Below are positions 1-6,850 of a DNA stretch of 9,675 bases, in pieces; positions within the stretch are counted from its first letter, which is position 1; every line of letters begins with the position of its first letter. The notes below the pieces were generated by a model, which was not told where the DNA came from, did not search any database, and saw nothing but the letters and a program-made list of their open reading frames with translations. The stretch spans positions 6,313-15,987 of the forward strand of contig LIIK01000054.1 in assembly GCA_001421095.1 (NCBI GenBank), given 5' to 3'. Source of the DNA: Candidatus [Bacteroides] periocalifornicus. GTDB lineage: Bacteria > Bacteroidota > Bacteroidia > Bacteroidales > CAJPTX01. Made by a program: the position numbers and the translations under genes.

Positions 1-265
1 CGGCGTGCCGCGTCGTTTATGCGGGAGCTGCAGGGAATTCCATTTCTACCTATTAACGAGATTTGCTACCGTGTTCTTGGTAGGGGCGGTGCCGAGCGCA
101 GCGAGTGCCCGCTCTGACAGTGCCGCATCGTTTACGTAGGTTTGCTACCAGAGAAGCGCATTTCTACCTATTGGCGAGATTGGCTACCGCGATCTTGGTA
201 GGGGCGGTGCCGAGCGGAGCGAGTGCCCGCCCTGACAGTGCCGCGAGCCCCCGACCAAAGTCCCG
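1..265 (+). repeat. Tandem ~118-bp intergenic repeat, two copies plus a partial
   Basis: Two copies start at 41 and 159 (both at CATTTCTACCTATT) and run through a shared GC-rich core (73-114 and 191-232). The DNA before position 41 matches the joint between the copies (GTGCCGC then TCGTTTA), so a third unit is cut by the window edge. The core has GGGCGG and CCGCCC arms around GAGCGCAGCGAG, so a stem is possible. Related copies occur at 5177-5218 and 7115-7226 in opposite orientation. No convincing gene lies here: the short open frames have no family resemblance and simply follow the repeat. It looks like a non-coding, REP- or MITE-like element. Confidence 0.8.
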
Positions 266-290
266 TAAGGGGTCAATCTTTCATAGGGGG
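251..290 (+). repeat. Diverged copy of MITE-like element interior
   Basis: The stretch containing CCCGTAAGGGGTCAATCTTT aligns, with one gap, to the reverse complement of 7405-7440 inside the MITE-like element (CCCGTAGGGTTTAATCTTT). About 20 of 27 positions match by eye. It directly follows the tandem repeat, suggesting that modules of the two repeat types sit together here as they do at 7115-7526. The match is short, so chance similarity is possible. Confidence 0.4.
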
Positions 291-355
291 CTTTCCCCTC
301 CCGCGGGCAAATAGGCTTTAATCATGCAGTTCGGCCCTATGCGCGATGGGTGAAT

Positions 356-389
356 AAAAAAAGGAGGCGACGGTATACGTCGGCCTCCT
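356..389 (-). terminator. Rho-independent terminator of the outer-membrane protein gene
   Basis: On the minus strand GGAGG-C-CGACG pairs with CGTCG-CCTCC around a TATAC loop, with a single bulged C, and is followed by seven T residues (356-362). It begins 23 bases after the stop codon of the gene ending at 412. Confidence 0.85.
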
Positions 390-411
390 CAAGCTGAAAA
401 CCTAGCCTAGG

Positions 412-1104
412 CTAGAATACGTAGCGAACACCGATGGTTAGGCTCGACACACTGAGAACATTCTTCGAATCGAGGTTGAGTCCAAAGTTGTGCGTTGTAA
501 CAACTTTGGTAGCCTTCGGATCGGGGTTTGTAACCTCATCAGTCCTTGTGAAGCCATAGCCAAGGCTCAGGAAATTGAGCGATGTGTAAAGCCTGAAATG
601 CTCGGTAAGTGAATAGCCGAGTTCAGGGGTGATCCACACGCCCAGACCTAGCACATTGGGAGCGTCTGTGGTCACTATCTTGTCAGAAACCTTTGTCGAG
701 GTCGATCCCATCCCATAGCTCACGGGGACATCAGCCCGCAAAGCTACAGTAAAGTTGTTGAAATTCACTACGTTGTACTTTACGTAGGGAGAGAGAAGAA
801 GGGTTGTTTTCCCAACTTCAGTGTTGTTAGCATCGTTCTGCCAGGTCTTTGAGTACCTTGCACCGATTTTCGTACCAACCGTGAACCCATTGCCTAGTAT
901 GTAGCCAATAGAAGGGTACACATTGATCCCCATCTCAGTGGGAGCCTTGGTTTCGACAGATGTTCCAGCTGCGGAGTTCACGGTGCTCCCGCTGCTGACG
1001 TTGAACCCGAGTTCTCCACCTACCACTAGCTGCGCCCGGGCAGAACCAGCCCAGAGCATTGCGCCGGCTATTGCCAGCCCCATTACCAAACTGTTGATTC
1101 GCAC
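412..1104 (-). CDS. Outer-membrane beta-barrel protein, ~230 aa
   Basis: Predicted small porin-like or structural outer-membrane barrel; its ligand is unknown. The N-terminus is a signal peptide: an Arg-containing start, a hydrophobic core (about residues 6-19), then a signal peptidase I site after SARA, before QLVVGGELGFN. The mature part alternates polar and non-polar residues in strands such as VGTKIGARYSKTW and LLLSPYVKYNVV, joined by Asn/Thr/Asp-rich loops. It ends in VRYVF, the C-terminal aromatic residue expected for BAM-dependent insertion. Length and pattern fit an 8-strand barrel (OMP_b-brl type). The start is GTG at 1104, preceded by an A-rich leader. An ATG at 1083 is possible but would remove the charged part of the signal peptide. 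A consensus promoter (1153-1183) and terminator (356-389) make it monocistronic. Its GC content is clearly lower than that of neighbouring genes. Confidence 0.85.
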   Translation of the reverse strand: MRINSLVMGLAIAGAMLWAGSARAQLVVGGELGFNVSSGSTVNSAAGTSVETKAPTEMGINVYPSIGYILGNGFTVGTKIGARYSKTWQNDANNTEVGKTTLLLSPYVKYNVVNFNNFTVALRADVPVSYGMGSTSTKVSDKIVTTDAPNVLGLGVWITPELGYSLTEHFRLYTSLNFLSLGYGFTRTDEVTNPDPKATKVVTTHNFGLNLDSKNVLSVSSLTIGVRYVF

Positions 1105-1152
1105 TGCTTTGTTGTTTGTTTGTTAGACATTGGAACCAATACGTTCACAACG

Positions 1153-1183
1153 CAAAGGTAATGCTTTATATTGATCCGCCAAA
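1153..1183 (-). promoter_or_regulatory. Bacteroidota-type promoter of the outer-membrane protein gene
   Basis: Reading the minus strand, TTTG (1183-1180) is followed after 19 bases by TACCTTTG (1160-1153), an exact match to the Bacteroidota consensus TTTG-N19-TAnnTTTG. Transcription would start near 1146, giving a leader of about 40 bases that is rich in A before the GTG start. Confidence 0.75.
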
Positions 1184-1223
1184 CTAAATGGGAAAAATTC
1201 TTTCCCCTTGGCCTATCCTGCCA

Positions 1224-1255
1224 TTTGGTAAATCGGGAAATCCGCACTACCTTTG
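1224..1255 (+). promoter_or_regulatory. Bacteroidota-type promoter of the tRNA-Arg gene
   Basis: TTTG (1224-1227), a 20-base spacer and TACCTTTG (1248-1255) match the Bacteroidota promoter consensus. The expected start, near 1262, lies just before the mature tRNA 5' end at 1270. It diverges from the outer-membrane protein promoter; their -33 elements are about 40 bases apart. Confidence 0.75.
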
Positions 1256-1269
1256 CGTCGGTTTCGGCA

Positions 1270-1341
1270 GGCCTCATAGTTCAAGGGATAGAACGGAAGT
1301 TTCCTAAACTTCAAATCCAGGTTCGAGTCCTGGTGGGGCTA
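1270..1341 (+). tRNA. tRNA-Arg (anticodon CCT)
   Basis: The cloverleaf folds by eye. The acceptor GGCCTCA pairs with TGGGGCT, with G-T wobbles including the first pair. T8 and A9 are present, the D stem is GTTC/GAAC, and the anticodon stem is GAAGT/ACTTC with loop TTCCTAA, giving anticodon CCT for AGG codons. A four-base variable loop precedes the T stem CCAGG/CCTGG with loop TTCGAGT. The discriminator is A. CCA is not encoded (ACGG follows), so the end must be added by CCA transferase. The gene has its own promoter and terminator and seems to be transcribed alone. Confidence 0.93.
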
Positions 1342-1360
1342 CGGTTGGTGTGTGTTGGTG

Positions 1361-1391
1361 GGGAGTGTGGGGCAATCCTGCACTCCCTTTT
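1361..1391 (+). terminator. Likely terminator after tRNA-Arg
   Basis: GGGAGTG (1361-1367) pairs with CACTCCC (1381-1387) across a 13-base loop and is followed by TTTT. It lies 20 bases past the tRNA. The short T run makes it moderate in strength; it would separate the tRNA from tyrS. Confidence 0.6.
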
Positions 1392-1480
1392 CGGTATCAG
1401 GGGCGGGGTGGCAGAACGTGGGCTGTCCGCCCTCACGATTCCTCGGTTGCAGGTGAGTGTAAATTTATAACGTTGTTGCC

Positions 1481-2788
1481 ATGCCAGTAAATAGCTTTGT
1501 GGAGGAACTCCGCTGGAGGGGGATGCTGCAGGACATAATGCCCGGCACGCAGGAGTACATAGATGCGCACCCGGTGGCGGGCTACGTGGGCTTCGACCCC
1601 ACGGCCGATTCGCTGCATATTGGGCATCTGGTCTCGGTTATGATCCTCCGCCACTTCCAGCGGTGCGGCCATCGCCCGGTGGTGCTTATAGGCGGGGCAA
1701 CAGGGATGATTGGCGATCCCTCCATGAAATCGCAGGAGCGCAACCTCCTGTCGCCCGAGGAGATAGAGCGTAACATCCACGGAATCCGTAGCCAGCTAGA
1801 GCGGCTCTTGAACTTCGATCCCTCTGCCCCCAACGCCGCCATTCTGGTCAATAACTACGACTGGATAGGGCGCTACTCCTTCCTGGAGTTCATACGTGAC
1901 ATCGGGAAGCACATCACCGTGAACTACATGATGGCCAAAGATTCGGTGAAGCGGCGTATCAACCCCGAGGCTGGGGGCGAGGGGCTCTCATTCACCGAGT
2001 TCACCTACCAGCTGATTCAGGCTGCCGACTTCCTCAACCTACATAGGGAGTACGGGGTGCAGCTGCAGATGGGCGGCTCTGACCAATGGGGCAATATGAC
2101 CACGGGCGCAGAGCTCATCCGCCGGAAAGATGGGCATGAGGTCTACTGCCTCACCTGCCCCCTCATTAAGAAGGCCGATGGCAAGAAGTTCGGCAAGACA
2201 GAGCAAGGCAACATCTGGCTCGACCCGGCCCGCACATCACCCTACCGATTCTACCAATTCTGGCTGAACGTAAGCGACGAGGATGCCGCTCGCTACCTGA
2301 AGATCTTCACCACCCTAAGCCAGGGCGAGATAGAGCAGCTGGAGGCCAGCCACGCGCAGGCCCCACACCTCCGCGCCATGCAGGGCGCGCTTGCCAGGGA
2401 GCTTACCGTGATGGTGCACGGGATGGAAGAGTATGAGAATGCTCTGGCAGCCAGCTCCATCCTATTCGGTAAGGACACGCAGGATGCCCTCCGGCGGCTC
2501 GATGCCAAGACCTTTCTCGACCTGTTCGATGGGGTGCCAACCTACACGGTGGCGCAGGAGCTGCTAGAGGGAGGAATTCCGCTCTCAGACCTGCTCACTG
2601 CGCATTGCCCAGTATTCCAGTCGAAGGGTGAACTCAGGCGAACTGTTACCGCGGGCGGGGTGAGTATCAATAAGGAGCGCGTGCACGATGCAGAGCTCCT
2701 GCTATCGCGAGCCGACACCCTCAACAGCCGCTACATACTGGTGCAAAAGGGTAAAAAGGACTACTCGATCATTGTGGTAGAAGGGTAA
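1481..2788 (+). CDS. tyrS: Tyrosyl-tRNA synthetase
   Basis: Cytoplasmic class I aminoacyl-tRNA synthetase that activates tyrosine with ATP and charges tRNA-Tyr. The protein has 435 residues, normal for the bacterial TyrRS family. The Rossmann catalytic domain carries HIGH at residues 46-49, the tyrosine-pocket motif QMGGSDQWGN at 196-205 and the KMSKS-type signature KFGKT at 236-240. Bacterial TyrRS enzymes usually read KFGKS here, so the final Thr is a conservative variation. Residues of about 366-425 form the C-terminal S4 RNA-binding domain (RRTVTAGGVSINKERV). The ATG at 1481 starts the family-like N-terminus; the short leader is AT-rich with only a weak TAAATTTA match (1460-1467) to the -7 consensus. 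No clear terminator lies between it and the WbqC-like gene 132 bases downstream, so the two may be co-transcribed. Confidence 0.97.
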   Translation: MPVNSFVEELRWRGMLQDIMPGTQEYIDAHPVAGYVGFDPTADSLHIGHLVSVMILRHFQRCGHRPVVLIGGATGMIGDPSMKSQERNLLSPEEIERNIHGIRSQLERLLNFDPSAPNAAILVNNYDWIGRYSFLEFIRDIGKHITVNYMMAKDSVKRRINPEAGGEGLSFTEFTYQLIQAADFLNLHREYGVQLQMGGSDQWGNMTTGAELIRRKDGHEVYCLTCPLIKKADGKKFGKTEQGNIWLDPARTSPYRFYQFWLNVSDEDAARYLKIFTTLSQGEIEQLEASHAQAPHLRAMQGALARELTVMVHGMEEYENALAASSILFGKDTQDALRRLDAKTFLDLFDGVPTYTVAQELLEGGIPLSDLLTAHCPVFQSKGELRRTVTAGGVSINKERVHDAELLLSRADTLNSRYILVQKGKKDYSIIVVEG

Positions 2789-2920
2789 CGGAGGCCCGTT
2801 GCAATCCCCCCCCGCATCAAAGGGATTTCCACAGGATAAAGGGCAGGTGCTCACCATTCTCGGCATAACCACTGCACCCCACCCTTTGCCGAGTTCCACA
2901 AGGTCAAAGCCTACCAACTG

Positions 2921-3559
2921 ATGGCGGCGAATTCCAATAGCAACCGTGCGGTACTGCTCACCACCGCCTACCTCCCGCCATTACCCTACCTTTTGGCATG
3001 CTACACTGCCGAGCGGATAGTGCTAGAGGGGCATGAGCATTACCAAAAGCAGAGCTACCGGAATAGGGCAGAAATAGCCACCGCGCTGGGGAAGCTCAGC
3101 CTTGTGGTCCCCGTAAAACTCCCCCATGGGCACGGCTCGCCAATCGCAACCGTAGAGGTGGACTACGCCACGCCTTGGCCCCGCCTGCACCTGGGCGCGC
3201 TGCAGGCCGCATACGCCAAAACCCCCTACTACGCGCACTACATCGGGGGGCTAGAGGCTATCATACGCTCGCGCCACACGCTGCTCCTAGAGCTCAATGC
3301 GCAGCTCCTACAGTACCTTCTGCAGGCCTTCGGGCTCCAGAGGCCCGTGGGCTATACCGAGGGCTATGAACCCACGCCCCCACAGGGGTACACCGATCTC
3401 CGCAACGCATTCCACCCGAAACACCCAGCATTGCCAGGGCCCAGTTACTACCAGCCCTTTGCCGAACGGGTGGGTTTTATTCCCAATCTCGCAGCGGTTG
3501 ACCTCCTGTTCAACGAGGGGCCGCATGCGTTGCCCTACATGCTACAGGCCGATGAGTAG
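2921..3559 (+). CDS. WbqC-family protein
   Basis: A 212-residue protein of the WbqC-like family (PF08889). Members occur in O-antigen and other sugar-related loci and as stand-alone genes in Bacteroidota; their reaction is not established. Family landmarks visible here are the N-terminal TTAYLPPLPYL (about 14-24), the conserved EHYQKQSYRNR (39-49), LSLVVPV (59-65), the central WPRLHLGALQAAYAKTPYY and the C-terminal YYQPFAERVGFIPNLAAVDLLFNEGP. The family assignment is from motif memory, not a search. There is no signal peptide or membrane segment, so it is likely cytoplasmic. The start is the first ATG giving a family-like N-terminus. It follows tyrS on the same strand and ends 27 bases before a strong terminator. 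Confidence 0.85.
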   Translation: MAANSNSNRAVLLTTAYLPPLPYLLACYTAERIVLEGHEHYQKQSYRNRAEIATALGKLSLVVPVKLPHGHGSPIATVEVDYATPWPRLHLGALQAAYAKTPYYAHYIGGLEAIIRSRHTLLLELNAQLLQYLLQAFGLQRPVGYTEGYEPTPPQGYTDLRNAFHPKHPALPGPSYYQPFAERVGFIPNLAAVDLLFNEGPHALPYMLQADE

Positions 3560-3585
3560 AGCCAGACGCTGGGGTTAGCGCACAG

Positions 3586-3628
3586 AAAAACGCCGTCCAC
3601 GATACAGCATCGCAGACGGCGTTTTTTT
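3586..3628. terminator. Strong bidirectional terminator between convergent genes
   Basis: AACGCCGTC pairs with GACGGCGTT (9 bp); an inner CGAT/ATCG pair is possible. The stem is flanked by five A residues on the left and seven T residues on the right, so it can stop transcription from the WbqC-like gene (plus) and from the TM2-domain gene (minus), whose stop is at 3688. Confidence 0.9.
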
Positions 3629-3687
3629 AGGAGAACGCTGAGCAACGCATGGACAGCGCGAGGCCGCATTCTCCAGTAACCGTTCCC

Positions 3688-4041
3688 CTACCCTACCTGG
3701 CTCGCCAGGGTGGCTGCCTGAATCAGCACCTCCATATTGTGATCACGGGTGTTGCCCATGATGAGAAAGCAATCTACCAGCCACCAAATCCAGCACCCAC
3801 CCAGGGTTAGCAGCTTGAGGACACCCAGCCCCACTTGCCCCAGCACAAAGCGATCTACCCCCAGCTGCCCGACGAATATGGAGATGATCAGGAGGGTGGT
3901 AGGATCCTTATAATCAACACCCGCCACCTGGGCAAGCTGATGCTCGTTGAGCTGGTCGAGTATCACCCGGATCTGCTGGAAATGCTGGGGCCTGAAATAG
4001 CGCCCATTCATCATGAGAAACTGGTCTGCTACACTGATCAT
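3688..4041 (-). CDS. TM2-domain membrane protein
   Basis: A 117-residue integral membrane protein of the TM2 family (PF05154); the function in bacteria is not established. The N-terminal half (VADQFLMMNGRYF, about residues 4-16, then a likely helix) matches the layout common in Bacteroidota TM2 proteins. Next come DPTTLLIISIFVGQLGVDRF (46-65), with the first membrane segment and the family's short Asp-Arg-Phe turn, a Gly-rich linker (GQVGLGVLKLLTLGG), and a second segment WIWWLVDCFLIMG (84-96). The C-terminus is polar. The ATG at 4041 is used; a second Met at residues 10-11 is less likely because MISVADQFLMMNG fits the family. It stands alone, convergent with the WbqC-like gene and separated from purC by about 95 bases. 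I saw no good promoter match. Confidence 0.88.
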   Translation of the reverse strand: MISVADQFLMMNGRYFRPQHFQQIRVILDQLNEHQLAQVAGVDYKDPTTLLIISIFVGQLGVDRFVLGQVGLGVLKLLTLGGCWIWWLVDCFLIMGNTRDHNMEVLIQAATLASQVG

Positions 4042-4137
4042 GGCAAGCTTAATTGATACGTGGGAAACCCTTGTTTGGCAAGACTCCGCTCTGGCAGCTC
4101 TAGGCTACGGCTGGTGGGGGCTACCCGGGGCTGCCTC

Positions 4138-5085
4138 CTAGCGATTGGCTAGCCACTGGTTCACATTCTGCTGTATGCGCGCCTCAAGGTTCTCGGTAGG
4201 CTGTGGCTCAAACCGTTGGCCTGCTATATGCTCGTAGAGCTCTATGTAGCGCTGGCTAATCTCGCGCGCCTTTTCGGGAGTGATGGATGGGATCTGTTGC
4301 CCTGCCTGCCCACTGAACCCGTTGTCCATGAGCCACTGACGGACGAACTCCTTGGAGAGCTGCCGTTGCGCCTCGCCCCGCGCAAGCCGCTCTTGGTAGC
4401 CCTCGCAGTAGAGGTAGCGTGACGAATCTGGCGTGTGAATCTCGTCAATGAGCGTTATCGCCCCGTTCCGCTTGCCGAATTCGTACTTCGTATCCACCAA
4501 TATAAGCCCCCGCTGGGCGGCCATCTCGCTACCGCGGGCAAAGAGCCTCCGGGTGTAGTCTTCCAGCCTAGCGTACTCCTCTGCTGGCACAAGGCCCTTG
4601 GCTATAATTTCCTCGCGGCTTATATCCTCATCATGCCCCTCCATCGCCTTGGTGGTAGGCGTGATTATCGGCTCGGGGAGCTGCTCATTCTCGCGTAGCC
4701 CCTCTGGGAGCGGCACACCGCATAGCGTGCGCTTGCCGGCCTTGTACTCCCGCCAGGCGTGGCCGCTCAGGTAGCCACGGATCACCATCTCCACTGCGTA
4801 GGGTTCGCACTGGTAGCCCACCGTAACCATAGGGTCGGGCGTGGCGAGCTTCCAGTTCGGTATGATATCGGCGGTGGCATCTAGGAATTGCGCAGCTATC
4901 TGGTTCAGCACCTGCCCTTTATACTCCACTCCCCAGGGCAGTATCACATCGAAGGCCGAGATCCTATCGGTAACCACCATCACCAGCAGCCCCCCCTCTA
5001 GGAAGTAGGCATCGCGCACCTTGCCATGATATACACGCTCCACTCTAGGGAGCTTTAGATCTGTGTGAATCAGTACATTGCCCAT
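4138..5085 (-). CDS. purC: SAICAR synthase (phosphoribosylaminoimidazole-succinocarboxamide synthase)
   Basis: Cytoplasmic purine-synthesis enzyme joining CAIR and aspartate with ATP to give SAICAR. At 315 residues it is the longer form (ADE1-like length) rather than the roughly 240-residue form. Motifs seen: YHGKVRD (19-25) in the nucleotide-binding region, TDRISAFD (39-46), VIRGYLSGHAW (101-111), TPTTKAMEGHDE (142-153), LVDTKYEFG (196-204) and DEIHTPDSSRY (214-224), the substrate-binding signature. SKEFVRQWL (244-252) follows. No key motif is missing. It lies downstream of phoH on the same strand, an arrangement I recall from other Bacteroidota, but 167 bases separate them and the gap holds a repeat core and a promoter-like sequence. 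Purine genes other than this one are absent from the window. No clear terminator follows the stop. Confidence 0.96.
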   Translation of the reverse strand: MGNVLIHTDLKLPRVERVYHGKVRDAYFLEGGLLVMVVTDRISAFDVILPWGVEYKGQVLNQIAAQFLDATADIIPNWKLATPDPMVTVGYQCEPYAVEMVIRGYLSGHAWREYKAGKRTLCGVPLPEGLRENEQLPEPIITPTTKAMEGHDEDISREEIIAKGLVPAEEYARLEDYTRRLFARGSEMAAQRGLILVDTKYEFGKRNGAITLIDEIHTPDSSRYLYCEGYQERLARGEAQRQLSKEFVRQWLMDNGFSGQAGQQIPSITPEKAREISQRYIELYEHIAGQRFEPQPTENLEARIQQNVNQWLANR

Positions 5086-5119
5086 AGCTATAACCTACTG
5101 TATTATGACGAAAAAACGT

Positions 5120-5149
5120 TAAACCTAGGTGCGCTGCAGAATACGCAAG
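5120..5149 (-). promoter_or_regulatory. Probable purC promoter
   Basis: On the minus strand CTTG (5149-5146) is followed after 18 bases by TAGGTTTA (5127-5120), matching seven of the eight positions in TAnnTTTG counting the free bases. The predicted start is near 5113, about 28 bases before the purC ATG, with an AT-rich leader. It suggests purC can be transcribed independently of phoH. Confidence 0.5.
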
Positions 5150-5176
5150 ACGAGAAGGAGGGGGGACGGGCGAGAT

Positions 5177-5218
5177 GGGCGGGCACTCGCTGCGCTCGGC
5201 ACCGCCCCTACCAAGATC
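5177..5218 (-). repeat. Repeat core copy in the phoH-purC gap
   Basis: The 42 bases are the reverse complement of 191-232 with a single difference. The flanks do not match clearly, so only the core is shared. The arms GGGCGG and CCGCCC can pair in RNA. No poly-T tract follows on the minus strand, so it is not a standard terminator. Its place in an intercistronic gap is typical of REP-like elements. Confidence 0.85.
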
Positions 5219-5252
5219 ACTATCAAAAATTTGCCACGTGTTGGAATGGCAG

Positions 5253-6239
5253 CTACTCAACCTCCTTTTCAAATGCGTTCACTATGGCGCCCACCAGCGG
5301 ATGCCGCACTATATCGTCTTGCCCAAGCTCCACGGTGGCCACACCCTGCACGCCACCGAGTAGCCGCATAACACGTACTAGCCCAGACTGCTTGGCATCG
5401 GGCAAATCTATTTGGGTAGTATCGCCCGTTACCATGAAGTGCGCATTTCGCCCCATACGCGTAAGGAACATCTTGAGCTGCCCTAGCGTTGCGTTCTGCG
5501 CCTCGTCCAGTATTACGTATGCCTGGTCTAGAGTACGTCCGCGCATATAGGCAAGCGGGGCTATCTGCACCGTGCCGTCCTCCATGCGCGCCTGCAATGA
5601 CCGTGGGGGGAGCATATCGTTGAGCGCATCGTAGAGGGGCTGCAGGTAGGGGTCGAGCTTCTCCTTCATGTCGCCCGGCAGAAACCCGAGCCGCTCACCA
5701 GCCTCCACCGCGGGGCGCGTAAGCACTATCCGCTTCACCTCCCTACGCCGCAGGGCATTCACCGCAAGCGCTATGGCGGTGTAGGTTTTCCCGGTGCCCG
5801 CAGGCCCGGTTACGAATACCAGATCGTGCGTGTCGGCAGCCTTCACCAGCTCTTGCTGCCCCAGGGTGCGCGCCTTCACGGGTTGCCCGTGGGGCCCGTA
5901 CACCAACACCCTCCCCGCCCCCGTGGTCTCCTGCGCAGCCTGGGCAGCAGACGCACCATCGGCTATACTAGGCTGGAGCAGCCCATCGCTGCATATGGCC
6001 TCTATCTGGCGGGCTGTAAGCTCCCCGTGCCTTTCGTAGAAATCGCGCAGCCTGCCGATCCGCTCCTCGAATACCCCAATGGCATCCGCATCCCCCTCCA
6101 CGCGTATCTCTTCGCCCCGTGCCACCAGCTCTAGGGATGGGAAACACCCCTGCAGCACGTGGAATTTCGCATTATTCACCCCGTATAGCACCAGGGGGTC
6201 TAGCCCATCGAGCGCCAGGGTACGGTGAACTGCTGCCAT
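5253..6239 (-). CDS. phoH: PhoH-family ATPase
   Basis: A 328-residue cytoplasmic P-loop ATPase of the PhoH family (PF02562), usually linked to RNA metabolism and stress. The exact substrate is not settled in the family. Residues 1-105 form the variable N-terminal region. The ATPase domain has Walker A GPAGTGKT (145-152), LTRPAVEAGERLGFLPGDM (173-191), Walker B VILDEAQN (242-249) and the sensor-like MVTGDTTQIDLP (269-280), all intact. Length is normal for the family. The ATG at 6239 is preceded by GAGAGG, a Shine-Dalgarno-like run about 7 bases upstream. It starts 32 bases after the DUF4293 stop and is probably co-transcribed with it; purC follows after a 167-base gap holding a repeat. Confidence 0.95.
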   Translation of the reverse strand: MAAVHRTLALDGLDPLVLYGVNNAKFHVLQGCFPSLELVARGEEIRVEGDADAIGVFEERIGRLRDFYERHGELTARQIEAICSDGLLQPSIADGASAAQAAQETTGAGRVLVYGPHGQPVKARTLGQQELVKAADTHDLVFVTGPAGTGKTYTAIALAVNALRRREVKRIVLTRPAVEAGERLGFLPGDMKEKLDPYLQPLYDALNDMLPPRSLQARMEDGTVQIAPLAYMRGRTLDQAYVILDEAQNATLGQLKMFLTRMGRNAHFMVTGDTTQIDLPDAKQSGLVRVMRLLGGVQGVATVELGQDDIVRHPLVGAIVNAFEKEVE

Positions 6240-6271
6240 GTGTCGCCTCTCTTACTAGCCGAATCCTTAGC

Positions 6272-6730
6272 TCAGCGCAACCTATCCATCCGCCTTAGGT
6301 AAGCCTCATCCCTACGTACCCCCAGCAGCCCAAGCACGGTGAGCACCACCGCCACCAATGGCATAACGAACGGCCAATCGAGCCTGCCGATAAAGCCCCC
6401 TTCCTGCAGCACCACCCTCCAGTAGTAGTACATAAGCCCGAAAAGCCCGAGCTCTAGCACCACCGCCACCACGCTGAGCCGCAGCTGCAGTCTCCGCCTG
6501 CGATAGCAGAACACCGTAACACCGAGCAGCAGTACCGCAAGGCCACATAGCACGGCCACAGGCCACATGAAAGCGGCCCCCAAATCGGCATCCACCCAGC
6601 CGCTAAACCCCAGCACGCCGAGATCGTAGATCCCGAGCCCGCCCTCTATCCTACCATACGGTGCGAAAAAGAGGAGCACCAACGATAGCATCGCCAGCAC
6701 CCACCATAGTGTTTGTACCCGCTGTAGCAT
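6272..6730 (-). CDS. DUF4293 membrane protein
   Basis: A 152-residue inner-membrane protein of unknown function; it resembles DUF4293, a family I know from Bacteroidota. Four membrane segments are visible at about residues 8-24, 52-76, 84-104 and 118-138, after an MLQRVQT N-terminus and before a basic tail (RRDEAYLRRMDRLR) typical of the family. The Arg-rich loop RRRR (77-80) suggests a cytoplasmic side after segment two. The ATG at 6730 is chosen because AGGTGA lies at a good Shine-Dalgarno distance and the N-terminus fits the family. An upstream in-frame TTG adds five residues and would overlap that site. It is the first gene of the probable DUF4293-phoH unit. Confidence 0.85.
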   Translation of the reverse strand: MLQRVQTLWWVLAMLSLVLLFFAPYGRIEGGLGIYDLGVLGFSGWVDADLGAAFMWPVAVLCGLAVLLLGVTVFCYRRRRLQLRLSVVAVVLELGLFGLMYYYWRVVLQEGGFIGRLDWPFVMPLVAVVLTVLGLLGVRRDEAYLRRMDRLR

Positions 6731-6755
6731 CCTATCACCTTTCAAATTCCCACCG

Positions 6756-6763
6756 CGAATGTA
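6756..6763 (-). promoter_or_regulatory. Possible -7 element for the DUF4293-phoH unit
   Basis: TACATTCG on the minus strand differs from TAnnTTTG at one position and would put the start near 6749, about 19 bases before the ATG. I found no TTG at the usual -33 distance, so the call is weak. Confidence 0.35.
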
Positions 6764-6788
6764 ACGATTTTTTCTTAGATGGGTAGAG

Positions 6789-6850
6789 CGGGAATCGGAA
6801 CGCCATAAACGGATGCGGAACGCCTAATCGCGACGCGGCGCGCCACGTCG
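6789..6850. repeat. Three adjacent degenerate ~20-bp palindromes
   Basis: Three units stand side by side: 6789-6809 (most decayed), 6811-6830 (GATGCGGAACGCCTAATCG) and 6831-6850 (CGACGCGGCG then CGCCACGTCG, one base short of a perfect palindrome). They match the palindromes at 7325-7344 and 7507-7526 and the joints in the repeat at 1-265. The decay increases away from 6850. Confidence 0.6.

Noticed and set aside
105..314. 69-codon plus-strand open frame over the 5' repeat
   Set aside because: It follows the GC-rich repeat core, resembles no family, has no start signal, and other copies of the repeat do not keep the frame.
1171..1470. Plus-strand open frame overlapping the tRNA-Arg gene
   Set aside because: It runs through the promoter, the tRNA and its terminator; the tRNA fold explains the sequence.
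1392..1480. T-box or other riboswitch before tyrS
   Set aside because: The region is under 90 bases, lacks a T-box sequence and specifier stem, and T-box control is not usual in Bacteroidota. The GGGCGG/CCGCCC pair at 1401-1432 looks more like a decayed repeat.
4092..4135. Hairpin downstream of purC as terminator
   Set aside because: GGCAGC and GCTGCC can pair, but the loop is over 30 bases and no T run follows.
5177..5218. Vector contamination, because CTCGCTGCGCTCGG also occurs in common plasmid backbones
   Set aside because: Only this short string agrees; flanking bases differ and the wider repeat recurs with natural variation at four places.
6731..6745. Upstream TTG start for the DUF4293 protein
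   Set aside because: It would add five residues that cover the Shine-Dalgarno site of the ATG at 6730, whose N-terminus fits the family.
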